This document shows positions 1-6,067 of a stretch of 6,478 nucleotides of DNA, one piece after another. The number at the start of each line of letters is the position of its first letter. Position 1 is the first letter of the stretch. The stretch is taken from the NCBI GenBank assembly GCA_009920225.1, contig RGAJ01000104.1, positions 1-6,478 on the forward strand, read 5' to 3'. This DNA comes from Paracoccaceae bacterium (GTDB taxonomy: Bacteria > Pseudomonadota > Alphaproteobacteria > Rhodobacterales > Rhodobacteraceae). Made by a program: the position numbers and the translations under genes. A model generated the notes under the pieces. The model saw nothing but the letters and a program-made list of their open reading frames with translations, was not told the DNA's origin and ran no database searches.

Positions 1-1
1 T

Positions 2-406
2 GCCTGTGGCGGCGACATGGGGGATAGCACCGTTTTACGCGATGACGCGACCAACACCTGTTTCACCGACAAAATCACACCCGCCATTATCGAAACCGCC
101 ATCGAACATCGCCAAGTCGCAGATGGCACGTTCGAAACCCACAAACGCCCTGTGATCATCCGCGAACGCGAGGTGATGCGCATCGATCTGATTTGCCCAG
201 AGGATCAAACGCCCGATTTTATCGCAAGCCTCCAGCGGGCATTCAAGGCACGCAATTTATATGGCGGCCCCGTCACAGGAACATGGACGGCAGAGACGAA
301 AAAGACGCTTTTTGATTATCAAACTGTGCGTGGCCTTGATACGCAGGAACCCACCCTTTCCGTCGCTCAGGAATTGGGATTGGCGATCACCCCAATCAAA
401 CGCTAG
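2..406 (+). CDS. Peptidoglycan-binding domain lipoprotein, 5' end outside the window
   Basis: This is the C-terminal 134 codons of a gene that begins before the window. The first codons visible, upstream of the ATG at 17, read Ala-Cys-Gly-Gly-Asp. That resembles the end of a lipobox (x-Ala-Cys-Gly), so the protein is probably a lipoprotein acylated on this Cys, and the ATG at 17 is internal. The N-terminal part has two more Cys-poor, charged segments I cannot assign. The last 55 or so residues, from IASLQRAF through GGPVTGTW to the YQ..RGLD region, match the three-helix peptidoglycan-binding domain (PG_binding_1 type): a helix with LQRAF, a Gly-Pro-Val-x-Gly turn, a Thr-rich second helix and a tyrosine-bearing third helix. 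The likely role is anchoring at the cell wall in the periplasm; no catalytic domain is visible. It ends 2 bp from the stop of nadK, which is convergent. The lipobox is an inference because the signal peptide is not in view. Confidence 0.72.
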   Translation, partial: ACGGDMGDSTVLRDDATNTCFTDKITPAIIETAIEHRQVADGTFETHKRPVIIREREVMRIDLICPEDQTPDFIASLQRAFKARNLYGGPVTGTWTAETKKTLFDYQTVRGLDTQEPTLSVAQELGLAITPIKR

Positions 407-408
407 GC

Positions 409-1170
409 CTATTCAAACTGCTCGCGCAGAACCCGTTCTTCCAATCCATGCCCGGGATCAAACAGCAACTTATGTGATACGCTGGGTTCAGATGTGATTT
501 GGACACTGACGATATTGCGAAATGACCGACTGTCCGCATCACACATCATGGGACGCTTGTGCGGGTCAATCACATCGAATGTCACGGTTGCCGTTTTTGG
601 CAACAAGGCCCCCCGCCACCGTCGTGGGCGAAATGCATTGAGCGCCGTCAACGCCAAAACCTCGGCCCCGATTGGCAAAATTGGGCCATGCGCGGAATAG
701 TTATAGGCCGTCGATCCCGCAGGGGTGGACAGCAAAACGCCATCTGACACCAATTCGTCCATCCGAACGCGTCCATCCACAGAAATGCGCAACTTGGCCG
801 CTTGGGGACCTGCCCGCAGCAACGACACTTCGTTGATGGCCAATGCGCTGTGAACGGATCCCGCGACATCGGTGGCTGTCATGGCCAAGGGGTTGATGAC
901 CGCCAATTCCGCCTCTCGCAAGCGGGCGGGCAAATCATCAACTTCAAACGCGTTCATCATAAAGCCAACTGTGCCACGGTTCATCCCATAGACAGGGGCA
1001 GGCAGATCTTGGGTCGCGTGCAACGTTTGCAACATGAACCCATCCCCCCCCAAAGCAACGATCACATCGGCACCTTCGGGCGCAGTTTGACCATAGCGCC
1101 GCGTTAAATCGGCCAAAGCATCTTGGGCCGCGTCGCCATCACTGGCAAGAAAAGCAATTTTTTGTGTCAT
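409..1170 (-). CDS. nadK: NAD kinase
   Basis: ATP-dependent NAD kinase, which phosphorylates NAD+ at the 2' position of the adenosine ribose to make NADP+ in the cytoplasm. The protein has 253 residues, close to the short form usual in alphaproteobacteria. Visible family motifs are GGDG at residues 41-44, with the catalytic Asp at 43, the following FMLQTLH helix, the NE pair at 113-114 (INEVSLLR), and the Gly/Thr-rich segment [20 protein letters not shown] at about 143-162, which binds NAD. The C-terminal beta domain is complete. The ATG at 1168-1170 gives the family N-terminus ([10 protein letters not shown], a beta strand) directly; no strong Shine-Dalgarno is seen, only a GGGAAA-like stretch. 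It is divergent from glyA across 167 bp and convergent with the lipoprotein gene. Nothing looks broken or foreign. Confidence is high because several independent motifs agree. Confidence 0.96.
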   Translation of the reverse strand: MTQKIAFLASDGDAAQDALADLTRRYGQTAPEGADVIVALGGDGFMLQTLHATQDLPAPVYGMNRGTVGFMMNAFEVDDLPARLREAELAVINPLAMTATDVAGSVHSALAINEVSLLRAGPQAAKLRISVDGRVRMDELVSDGVLLSTPAGSTAYNYSAHGPILPIGAEVLALTALNAFRPRRWRGALLPKTATVTFDVIDPHKRPMMCDADSRSFRNIVSVQITSEPSVSHKLLFDPGHGLEERVLREQFE

Positions 1171-1249
1171 TGGCCCAAGTTTCCCAAGATGGCATCTGTT
1201 TCCAAAAGAAACATAAGTTTCGGCAAAGTTCCAGATATGCCGCGAGATT

Positions 1250-1255
1250 TATACA
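1250..1255 (+). promoter_or_regulatory. Possible -10 element for glyA
   Basis: TATACA lies 83 bp before the glyA start in the divergent nadK-glyA region and resembles a sigma70 -10 hexamer. No good -35 hexamer sits 16-18 bp upstream, so this is weak. If it is real, the transcript would start near 1262 and the leader would contain the inverted repeats at 1270-1308. Confidence 0.25.
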
Positions 1256-1269
1256 CTGCGTCGTTTTAT

Positions 1270-1308
1270 GGGGTTTTCGGACCACAAAGTTTCCTATAGG
1301 AAAACCTC
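1270..1308 (+). promoter_or_regulatory. glyA leader palindrome and alternative hairpins
   Basis: Two overlapping inverted repeats lie 30-68 bp before the glyA start. The inner one, 1290-1303, is a perfect 14-bp palindrome TTTCCTATAGGAAA. The outer one pairs GGGGTTTTC (1270-1278) with GAAAACCTC (1300-1308), nine pairs if one G-U is allowed. Both use the same GGAAAA block, so as RNA the two stems exclude each other. It could be a dimeric repressor or activator operator, or an RNA switch in the leader. I do not recognise it as a known riboswitch, and no U-tract follows the outer stem, so a simple attenuator is not supported. Confidence 0.4.
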
Positions 1309-1324
1309 AAATCAACCCATTATT

Positions 1325-1328
1325 GGAG
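1325..1328 (+). promoter_or_regulatory. glyA ribosome binding site
   Basis: GGAG, 9 nt before the ATG at 1338. This fixes the glyA start here rather than at the in-frame ATG at 1164. The earlier start would add 58 unconserved residues and overlap the start of nadK. Confidence 0.75.
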
Positions 1329-1337
1329 AATCCGTGG

Positions 1338-2630
1338 ATGACCGCCTCAAACACTCATGATTTTTTCACACGCACCCTTGCGGACACAGACGCTGACCTG
1401 TTCAAAGCGATTGAATTGGAATTGGGTCGTCAACGTGATGAAATCGAACTGATCGCATCTGAAAACATCGTCTCAGCGGCGGTTCTGCAAGCCCAAGGCA
1501 GCGTAATGACGAACAAATACGCCGAAGGCTATCCTGGTCGCCGGTATTATGGCGGCTGCCAATATGTCGATATCGCGGAAAACCTTGCAATCGAGCGCGC
1601 TTGCCAATTGTTCAACTGTTCTTTTGCAAACGTGCAGCCAAACTCTGGCTCCCAAGCGAACCAAGGCGTGTTTCAAGCGTTGATCCAACCCGGTGACACA
1701 ATTCTGGGCATGTCGCTCGACGCAGGCGGTCACTTGACCCATGGCGCGGCCCCAAACCAATCCGGCAAATGGTTCAACGCAATCCAATACGGCGTGCGCA
1801 AACAAGACAACCAAATCGATTACGATCAAATCGCAGCATTGACTGCGGAACATAAACCAAAAATGATCATCGCGGGCGGCTCGGCCATCCCACGTCAAAT
1901 CGATTTCGCAAAAATCCGCGAAATCGCGGATACCGTTGGTGCATATGTTTTGGTCGATATGGCGCATTTCGCGGGTCTGATTGCAGCGGGTGAATATCCA
2001 TCCCCCTTCCCTCACGCCCATGTTGCAACGACAACAACGCACAAGACCCTGCGCGGTCCACGTGGCGGTATGATCCTAACCAATGACGAAGCGATTGCGA
2101 AAAAGGTAAACTCTGCCATTTTCCCGGGCATCCAAGGCGGCCCATTGATGCATGTCATCGCGGCCAAAGCGGTTGCATTCGGCGAAGCGCTGCAGCCGTC
2201 CTTCAAAGACTATATCAAACAAGTGGTCAAAAACGCCCAAGCTCTGTCGGACGAGCTGATCAAAGGCGGATTGGACACAGTGACACACGGCACAGACACC
2301 CATTTGCTGCTTGTTGATTTGCGCCCCAAAGGCGTCAAAGGCAACGCAACCGAAAAAGCTTTGGGTCGTGCACATATCACGTGTAACAAAAACGGCGTGC
2401 CGTTTGATCCAGAAAAACCAACCATCACGTCGGGTATCCGTCTGGGCTCGCCCGCGGGAACAACCCGTGGCTTTGGCGAAGAAGAATTCCGCCAAATCGG
2501 TCGCTGGATCATCCAAGTTGTGGATGGCTTGGCCGCAAACGGCGAAGACGGCAACAGCGACGTCGAAGACCGCGTCAAGGCAGAAGTCGCACAAATGTGC
2601 GCACGCTTCCCAATGTACCCAAATCTATAA
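1338..2630 (+). CDS. glyA: Serine hydroxymethyltransferase
   Basis: PLP-dependent enzyme that interconverts serine plus tetrahydrofolate with glycine plus 5,10-methylene-tetrahydrofolate in the cytoplasm, the main source of one-carbon units. From the chosen ATG it has 430 residues, the normal bacterial GlyA length. The N-terminal ELIASEN motif is at about 37-43, [15 protein letters not shown] at 59-73, the substrate and PLP region [11 protein letters not shown] at 126-136, Asp207 and His210 in the VDMAHFAG segment, the Schiff-base lysine Lys236 in [14 protein letters not shown], and the carboxylate-binding Arg368 in [15 protein letters not shown]. All key residues are present. The start is set by the GGAG Shine-Dalgarno at 1325 and by homology; the longer frame upstream has no family similarity. 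It is transcribed alone from a divergent region shared with nadK and stopped by the terminator at 2641-2664. Regulation may involve the palindromic leader at 1270-1308. Confidence 0.98.
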   Translation: MTASNTHDFFTRTLADTDADLFKAIELELGRQRDEIELIASENIVSAAVLQAQGSVMTNKYAEGYPGRRYYGGCQYVDIAENLAIERACQLFNCSFANVQPNSGSQANQGVFQALIQPGDTILGMSLDAGGHLTHGAAPNQSGKWFNAIQYGVRKQDNQIDYDQIAALTAEHKPKMIIAGGSAIPRQIDFAKIREIADTVGAYVLVDMAHFAGLIAAGEYPSPFPHAHVATTTTHKTLRGPRGGMILTNDEAIAKKVNSAIFPGIQGGPLMHVIAAKAVAFGEALQPSFKDYIKQVVKNAQALSDELIKGGLDTVTHGTDTHLLLVDLRPKGVKGNATEKALGRAHITCNKNGVPFDPEKPTITSGIRLGSPAGTTRGFGEEEFRQIGRWIIQVVDGLAANGEDGNSDVEDRVKAEVAQMCARFPMYPNL

Positions 2631-2640
2631 ACGAACAATC

Positions 2641-2664
2641 GGCCCGCCACATGGCGGGCCTTTT
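2641..2664 (+). terminator. Rho-independent terminator of glyA
   Basis: A perfect 8-bp GC stem, GGCCCGCC / GGCGGGCC, with a 4-nt loop ACAT, followed at once by TTTTC. It starts 10 bp after the glyA stop. The T-run ends only 4 bp before the ATG of the next gene, so the hairpin occupies the place of that gene's leader. Confidence 0.93.
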
Positions 2665-2668
2665 CATT

Positions 2669-3496
2669 ATGAAGACAAGACATTTAGAAAAACATCTCGG
2701 CACCTGGTTACGCCGATATCTCCCATCGCATCTTTCAACCTTCGTCTTATTTGTTGCGAAACTCGGATGGTCTGCGCTTTTTGGGGGGCTCCTTTTGGCG
2801 GCAATCCTGCTCTCCAAAGCCTTCTGGCCCACAACGGCCCCGCTCACGCGCTATGATGCCTTAACGCTCTATGCAATCGGCGTGCAAATTGCGATGCTGT
2901 CCCTGCGCATCGAAACATGGTCCGAAATGCGGGTGATTTTGCTCTTTCACGCCACGGGAACGGTGATGGAGATTTTTAAAACAAACATGGGCAGCTAGAC
3001 CTATCCAGAACCCAGTCTCTTTCGAATTGATCAGGTGCCGCTGTTCTCTGGTTTCATGTACGCCGCCGTCGGCAGTATCATGACACGCGCCATTCGCGTC
3101 TTTGATATGTCGTTCTCACCCTTCCCGCATGTCGCGTGGCTCTACGTGCTCGGCCTGCTGATTTATCTCAACTTCTTCACCCACCATTTCATGCCGGATA
3201 TACGCCTAGCCCTCTTTGCGGCAACCATCGTACTTTTTGCCAAAACGCGTGTCCAGTTTCGCATTGAAACGCGGTGGTTCTGGATGCCGCTCCCACTTGC
3301 TGCGCTCCTGTCCAGCTTTTTCTTATGGGTCGCCGAAAATATCGGAACATTAACGCGCACGTGGCACTATTCCAATCAAACCGACTGGGATCTGGTCTCG
3401 CTGTCTAAAATGGGCTCGTGGTATCTGCTGCTTTATATCAGCTTTGCATCGGTTCTTCTGGTGAACCGCGATGCGATCACAGACAAAAACCGCTAA
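2669..3496 (+). pseudogene. DUF817 family membrane protein, interrupted by one in-frame TAG
   Basis: Read straight through, this frame gives a 275-codon integral membrane protein resembling the DUF817 family (YoaT-like, function unknown). Codon 110 (2996-2998) is TAG; reading resumes in the same frame without any indel. The first part (codons 1-109) has a basic start, a hydrophobic stretch near 24-50, another near 62-79, and the motif FHATGTVMEIFKT at 93-105. After the stop come YPEPSLFRI, PLFSGFMYAAVGS (about 124-136) and hydrophobic segments near 152-172, 176-190, 199-220 and 241-258. From memory of the family, the residue at the stop is usually Trp (GSW-x-YPE), so a TGG to TAG change is the simplest explanation. 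No second lesion is visible. The break is thus recent, a sequencing error, or suppressed. The ATG at 2669 is chosen from the family-like N-terminus; it has no visible Shine-Dalgarno because a terminator lies just upstream. As separate pieces, 2669-2998 encodes 109 residues and a GTG at 3035 could start a 153-residue fragment. Confidence 0.82.
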
Positions 3497-3525
3497 CTTC
3501 ATTTTCTGTCTGAAAATATGCCGGG

Positions 3526-3555
3526 GGTGCGGGGGCAGAGCCCCCGCCCCTTTTC
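3526..3555 (+). terminator. GC-rich hairpin terminator after the DUF817 gene
   Basis: The stem GCGGGGGC (3529-3536) pairs with GCCCCCGC (3540-3547) around an AGA loop; two more G-C pairs lie beyond one mismatch, and TTTTC follows at 3551. It lies 30 bp after the stop at 3496. It could also slow transcription arriving from the minus strand, although there the T-run is displaced. Hairpins of the form GGGGG-TG-CGGGGGCAGAGCCCCCG are, as I recall, frequent between Rhodobacteraceae genes, so it may be a copy of a dispersed repeat. Confidence 0.82.
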
Positions 3556-3604
3556 TTATTTCACCGCAATACGACCATCCTTAAAGGGCGCATAAGGCGC
3601 GTTT
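3556..3604 (-). pseudogene. Orphan copy of the 3' end of the 5'-nucleotidase gene
   Basis: These 49 bases match 4483-4531, the end of the 5'-nucleotidase gene, at 46 of 49 positions and in the same orientation. On the minus strand they encode NAPYAPFKDGRIAVK plus TAA, against NAPYTPYKDGRITVK plus TAA in the intact gene. All three differences change an amino acid (Thr to Ala, Tyr to Phe, Thr to Ala). Similarity starts exactly at the stop codon and ends abruptly inside the coding region; 3605-3696 shows no further likeness to the nucleotidase. It is a remnant of a duplicated nucleotidase gene, or the old gene end displaced by an insertion. There is no start codon or upstream body, so it is not a functional gene. 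Confidence 0.85.
3556..3604. repeat. Left copy of a 49-bp direct repeat
   Basis: Direct repeat partner of 4483-4531, offset 927 bp, mismatches at 3567, 3584 and 3591 only. The pair brackets the acetyltransferase gene and its terminator-side spacer. Confidence 0.92.
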
Positions 3605-3696
3605 ATCAAAGAACGAAACACCAAAGCCAGAACACGCCTCAATCGAACCCGCAGTGCAATATCCAAGTTAACCCAGAAAGGACGCTTTGACCGTTT
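3605..3696. other. Unassigned spacer between nucleotidase remnant and acetyltransferase
   Basis: This stretch of 92 bp holds no recognisable gene. On the minus strand it is open in the same frame as both the acetyltransferase (after its TAG at 3697-3699) and the nucleotidase tail, and would encode an Arg-rich, hydrophobic segment including RVRLRRVLALVFRSL. I do not recognise this peptide. The open frame is short enough to arise by chance. Confidence 0.5.
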
Positions 3697-4395
3697 CTAA
3701 CACGCCTCTAAGTGCTTCCCAAAGGTTAGCCGTTCCAGAACCAAAGGTTCGACTTTGGCAAGTTCGCCCGCCGCGCGCAGAAATGCCTCTGGGTCTTCGA
3801 TTGGCAAATGCGCAACGTCGGTCACAGAATATTGCCACCACTTCAATGCCTGATACTCAGGGATCAACACTTCCGGAATTTTGTATTTGATTATCCGAGC
3901 GGGCACACAGCCGACAACAGCAAAATCAGGCACATCACGCGTGACGATGGCACCCGCAGCGACGATTGCACCGTCACCGATCCGAATCCCGCGCCGCAAA
4001 CGCACACCTTGCCCAATCCAGACGTCGTTCCCGATGACAAGGCTCCCTTCACGTTCTGCAAATCGACGCTCAACCCCCACAACTCCAAATCTATTCAGGC
4101 GTTTTGGATTATAAAACACGGGGCTCGACGACACCCACTGTGTCGGATGGCCATTACCCAAGACCTCAACGTTTTCTGCAATCGAGCAATACCGTCCAAC
4201 CGTTTGGACCCCATCCAATGCGCTGTGCGAATAACTATAGGCCCCCAAAGGGGAAAATGCCTCAAGCCCATGTTGAGACATAATTTCGAATTTTGCTTTG
4301 TGATCTCTAATAGTGTGACCAGATTTGGGCTTCGGGAAAAAGTAAATCTTACGCGCATGTAAAACTTGCAATATGTCTTCCGTCAGCGAAACCAC
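3697..4395 (-). CDS. CatB/XAT-like hexapeptide-repeat O-acetyltransferase
   Basis: A 232-residue left-handed beta-helix acyltransferase, which would move an acetyl group from acetyl-CoA to a hydroxyl group of a small molecule or polysaccharide sugar in the cytoplasm. The hexapeptide repeats are seen at about 48-80 ([28 protein letters not shown]) and 118-165 ([38 protein letters not shown]). His83 in GNGHPTQW sits where xenobiotic acetyltransferases have their catalytic His. The closing signature [14 protein letters not shown] and the Trp-rich tail KWWQYS are typical of CatB-related proteins. The start is GTG at 4393-4395, supported by a Shine-Dalgarno 9 nt upstream. It is probably transcribed alone, since a terminator separates it from the nucleotidase gene upstream. 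The early codons are more AT-rich than neighbouring genes and the gene is bracketed by 49-bp repeats, so lateral acquisition is possible. Family assignment is firm; substrate (antibiotic, sugar, lipopolysaccharide) is unknown. Confidence 0.9.
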   Translation of the reverse strand: MVSLTEDILQVLHARKIYFFPKPKSGHTIRDHKAKFEIMSQHGLEAFSPLGAYSYSHSALDGVQTVGRYCSIAENVEVLGNGHPTQWVSSSPVFYNPKRLNRFGVVGVERRFAEREGSLVIGNDVWIGQGVRLRRGIRIGDGAIVAAGAIVTRDVPDFAVVGCVPARIIKYKIPEVLIPEYQALKWWQYSVTDVAHLPIEDPEAFLRAAGELAKVEPLVLERLTFGKHLEAC

Positions 4396-4401
4396 AATAA
4401 G

Positions 4402-4409
4402 CCACCTTC
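4402..4409 (-). promoter_or_regulatory. Ribosome binding site of the acetyltransferase
   Basis: On the minus strand GAAGGTGG, with its AAGG core 9 nt before the GTG at 4395. It decides for the GTG start, as no upstream ATG in frame has such a site. Confidence 0.7.
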
Positions 4410-4439
4410 GATAAATTAAATGCGCAGGCGCTGAGCCTA

Positions 4440-4469
4440 CAAAATATACAAGGCGGGGTAAACCCCGCC
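4440..4469 (-). terminator. Terminator of the 5'-nucleotidase gene
   Basis: Seven-pair stem GGCGGGG (4452-4458) / CCCCGCC (4463-4469) with loop TAAA on the plus strand. Read on the minus strand it is followed by TTGTATATTTT, a broken T-run. It lies 14 bp after the nucleotidase stop and before the acetyltransferase start, so it insulates the two genes. Confidence 0.8.
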
Positions 4470-4482
4470 CTGCATGTTTGAT

Positions 4483-4531
4483 TTATTTCACCGTAATACG
4501 ACCATCCTTATAGGGCGTATAAGGCGCGTTT
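4483..4531. repeat. Right copy of the 49-bp direct repeat, within the nucleotidase gene
   Basis: The 3' end of the intact 5'-nucleotidase gene, from the stop codon inward. It matches 3556-3604 at 46 of 49 bases in the same orientation. Confidence 0.92.
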
Positions 4532-6042
4532 TTGGCAATGAATTCGGCGGTCACATCCGCCAAATCGGGGCCGAAGTCATAGACATTTGTTGCATCGCGG
4601 AACATCTTGTAACCGTCACCGCCATTGCGAACATAGTTGTTGGACACCACGCCATATTCTTTGGTCACATCAATCGGTGCGCCACCGACCATGACGTCGG
4701 AAATCCGCGAACCGACTGCAGCACTTGGCGTCACGACAAACGAAATACCCGCAACCTGTGGGAAGCGGCCTGCGCCTTCTTCCATTTGGCTTGCGCCATT
4801 TTCAAGCGCATCAACAATCGTCTGACCGCTGACAAAGAAGGTCGACAAAGTGTTTTGGAACGGCAGTACTGTCAGGACCTCACCCATTGTCACGGGCCCT
4901 GCATCGATTGATGCGCGGATACCACCGCCGTTTTGAATGGCGATTTCAATCCCTTGATCACGCACGCGATCCAACATCGCATCGGCAATCAAATTGCCCA
5001 TTGCGCATTCCATCATACGGCATTCCTCGCGCACGCCGATGATTTCTGCCGCTGTTTCTGCAACAACGCGATTGCGGATTTCATCCAATGGCTTAGCGGC
5101 TTCTGCAATGCGTGCGACGGTTGCTTCATCCTCGGCGACCGAGGCATCCATCAACAAGGGTTCACCGCTTGCGGAAATGATATTGCCAGCATCATCAAAA
5201 GTCACATTCAATTCGCCCAAGAACTTGGAATAGGCATAGGCCGACACAATCGCGGTATTGCCAACCATGGTTGGGTATGGGCCTTCGGCGTTTTCTGCGG
5301 TGTTGGACAACAATGTGTTCGAATGCCCGCCAACGATCACATCAACGCCTGTGGTTTCGGCGGCAACGCGCTTGTCAACGCTATAGCCAGAGTGTGACAG
5401 AACGATGATTTTATTCACGCCCTCAGCGGTCAGTTTGTCCACTTCACCCTGAACGGCGGCAACAGGATCGGTAAAGATCACGTTTTCGCCCGGGCTCGCC
5501 AATTCATCGGTGTCTTGTGGTGTCAGACCGATCATGCCGATCTTTTCACCGCCGCGTTCGATGATGGTTGATTTCAACAGCTTGTCTTTCAGCAAATCTT
5601 CACCGCTGAAATCCGCATTTGACATCAAGACAGGAAAGTTCACGGCGTCCATGAAACCACGCAGAACCTCAGGCCCGTCGTCAAATTCATGGTTGCCGAC
5701 GGTCATCCCATCATAGCCCATTTTATTCATCATTTCAGCAGCAAGTTTGCCCTTGTAATAGGTATAAAACAACGTGCCTTGGAATTGGTCACCGCCATCC
5801 ACAAGGATCGAGTTATTTGATCGCGCACGCGCTGCGTTTACTGCGCTGACCAAACGCGCCGATCCGCCGAAACACTTTCCTTCTGTGTTGTCTTCGGCGG
5901 AACAGCCGCTGTCATATTTAGAAATAGGTTCAAACCGCGCATGAAAATCATTGGTGTGCAAAATAGTGAGCGAATAGTCCGCCCATGCCATACCCGTCAT
6001 CATTGCAGAGGCTGCAACAGTGGTTAGAAATTTGTGAATCAT
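4483..6042 (-). CDS. Secreted CD73-like 5'-nucleotidase
   Basis: A 519-residue exported metallophosphoesterase that would hydrolyse nucleoside 5'-monophosphates (perhaps also UDP-sugars or NAD) to nucleoside and phosphate in the periplasm. A Sec signal peptide ends at Ala-Trp-Ala 19-21. The N-terminal dimetal domain shows Asp32 and His34 (TNDFH), Asp85 (DGGDQF), Asn117-His118 with Asp121 (GNHEFDD), His217 (LSHSG) and His240 (GGHSN). The C-terminal 5_nucleotid_C domain shows NGGGIR at 371-376, LPF at 393-395 and NYVRNGGDGYKMF at 469-481, which holds the base-stacking Tyr470 and Asp476. GGHSNTLL, the paired Cys341 and Cys346 before MGNLIADAM, and KCFGGSARL at 56-64 all resemble animal ecto-5'-nucleotidase more than E. 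coli UshA, from memory of both. The ATG at 6042 is chosen over the longer open frame (to 6465) because of the signal peptide and a good Shine-Dalgarno; the extension would overlap the DUF952 gene. It is monocistronic, with its own promoter and terminator. Confidence 0.95.
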   Translation of the reverse strand: MIHKFLTTVAASAMMTGMAWADYSLTILHTNDFHARFEPISKYDSGCSAEDNTEGKCFGGSARLVSAVNAARARSNNSILVDGGDQFQGTLFYTYYKGKLAAEMMNKMGYDGMTVGNHEFDDGPEVLRGFMDAVNFPVLMSNADFSGEDLLKDKLLKSTIIERGGEKIGMIGLTPQDTDELASPGENVIFTDPVAAVQGEVDKLTAEGVNKIIVLSHSGYSVDKRVAAETTGVDVIVGGHSNTLLSNTAENAEGPYPTMVGNTAIVSAYAYSKFLGELNVTFDDAGNIISASGEPLLMDASVAEDEATVARIAEAAKPLDEIRNRVVAETAAEIIGVREECRMMECAMGNLIADAMLDRVRDQGIEIAIQNGGGIRASIDAGPVTMGEVLTVLPFQNTLSTFFVSGQTIVDALENGASQMEEGAGRFPQVAGISFVVTPSAAVGSRISDVMVGGAPIDVTKEYGVVSNNYVRNGGDGYKMFRDATNVYDFGPDLADVTAEFIAKNAPYTPYKDGRITVK

Positions 6043-6048
6043 GATTGT

Positions 6049-6055
6049 TCCCTTC
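6049..6055 (-). promoter_or_regulatory. Ribosome binding site of the 5'-nucleotidase
   Basis: On the minus strand GAAGGGA; its AAGG core is 8 nt before the ATG at 6042. It supports the signal-peptide start over the longer open frame. Confidence 0.8.
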
Positions 6056-6067
6056 GTTGGATGCGAT

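Noticed and set aside
1164..1337. Upstream ATG giving a 488-residue glyA product
   Set aside because: The extra 58 residues are not part of the family, would overlap the start of nadK and lack a Shine-Dalgarno. The ATG at 1338 gives the normal length.
2597..2668. Start of the membrane protein inside glyA (ATG 2597 or 2651)
   Set aside because: These starts would put translation through the glyA terminator and add residues such as MRTLPNVPK that are just glyA read in another frame.
3035..3496. Independent 153-residue gene starting at GTG 3035
   Set aside because: It is in frame with the upstream piece, both halves match one family, and no Shine-Dalgarno precedes the GTG. It is annotated as part of one interrupted gene.
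3808..4362. Plus-strand frame of 184 codons opposite the acetyltransferase
   Set aside because: It is a shadow frame: low-complexity, no domain, no ribosome binding site, while the minus strand has full hexapeptide repeats.
4415..4442. Possible acetyltransferase promoter (TTGTAG / TTTAAT on the minus strand)
   Set aside because: The -10 is good, but the transcript would start at the Shine-Dalgarno itself and the -35 is only half matched.
3556..4531. Calling the repeat-flanked segment an integron cassette, insertion sequence or genomic island
   Set aside because: No integrase, transposase, terminal inverted repeats or attC-like fold is visible; the only support is the pair of direct repeats.
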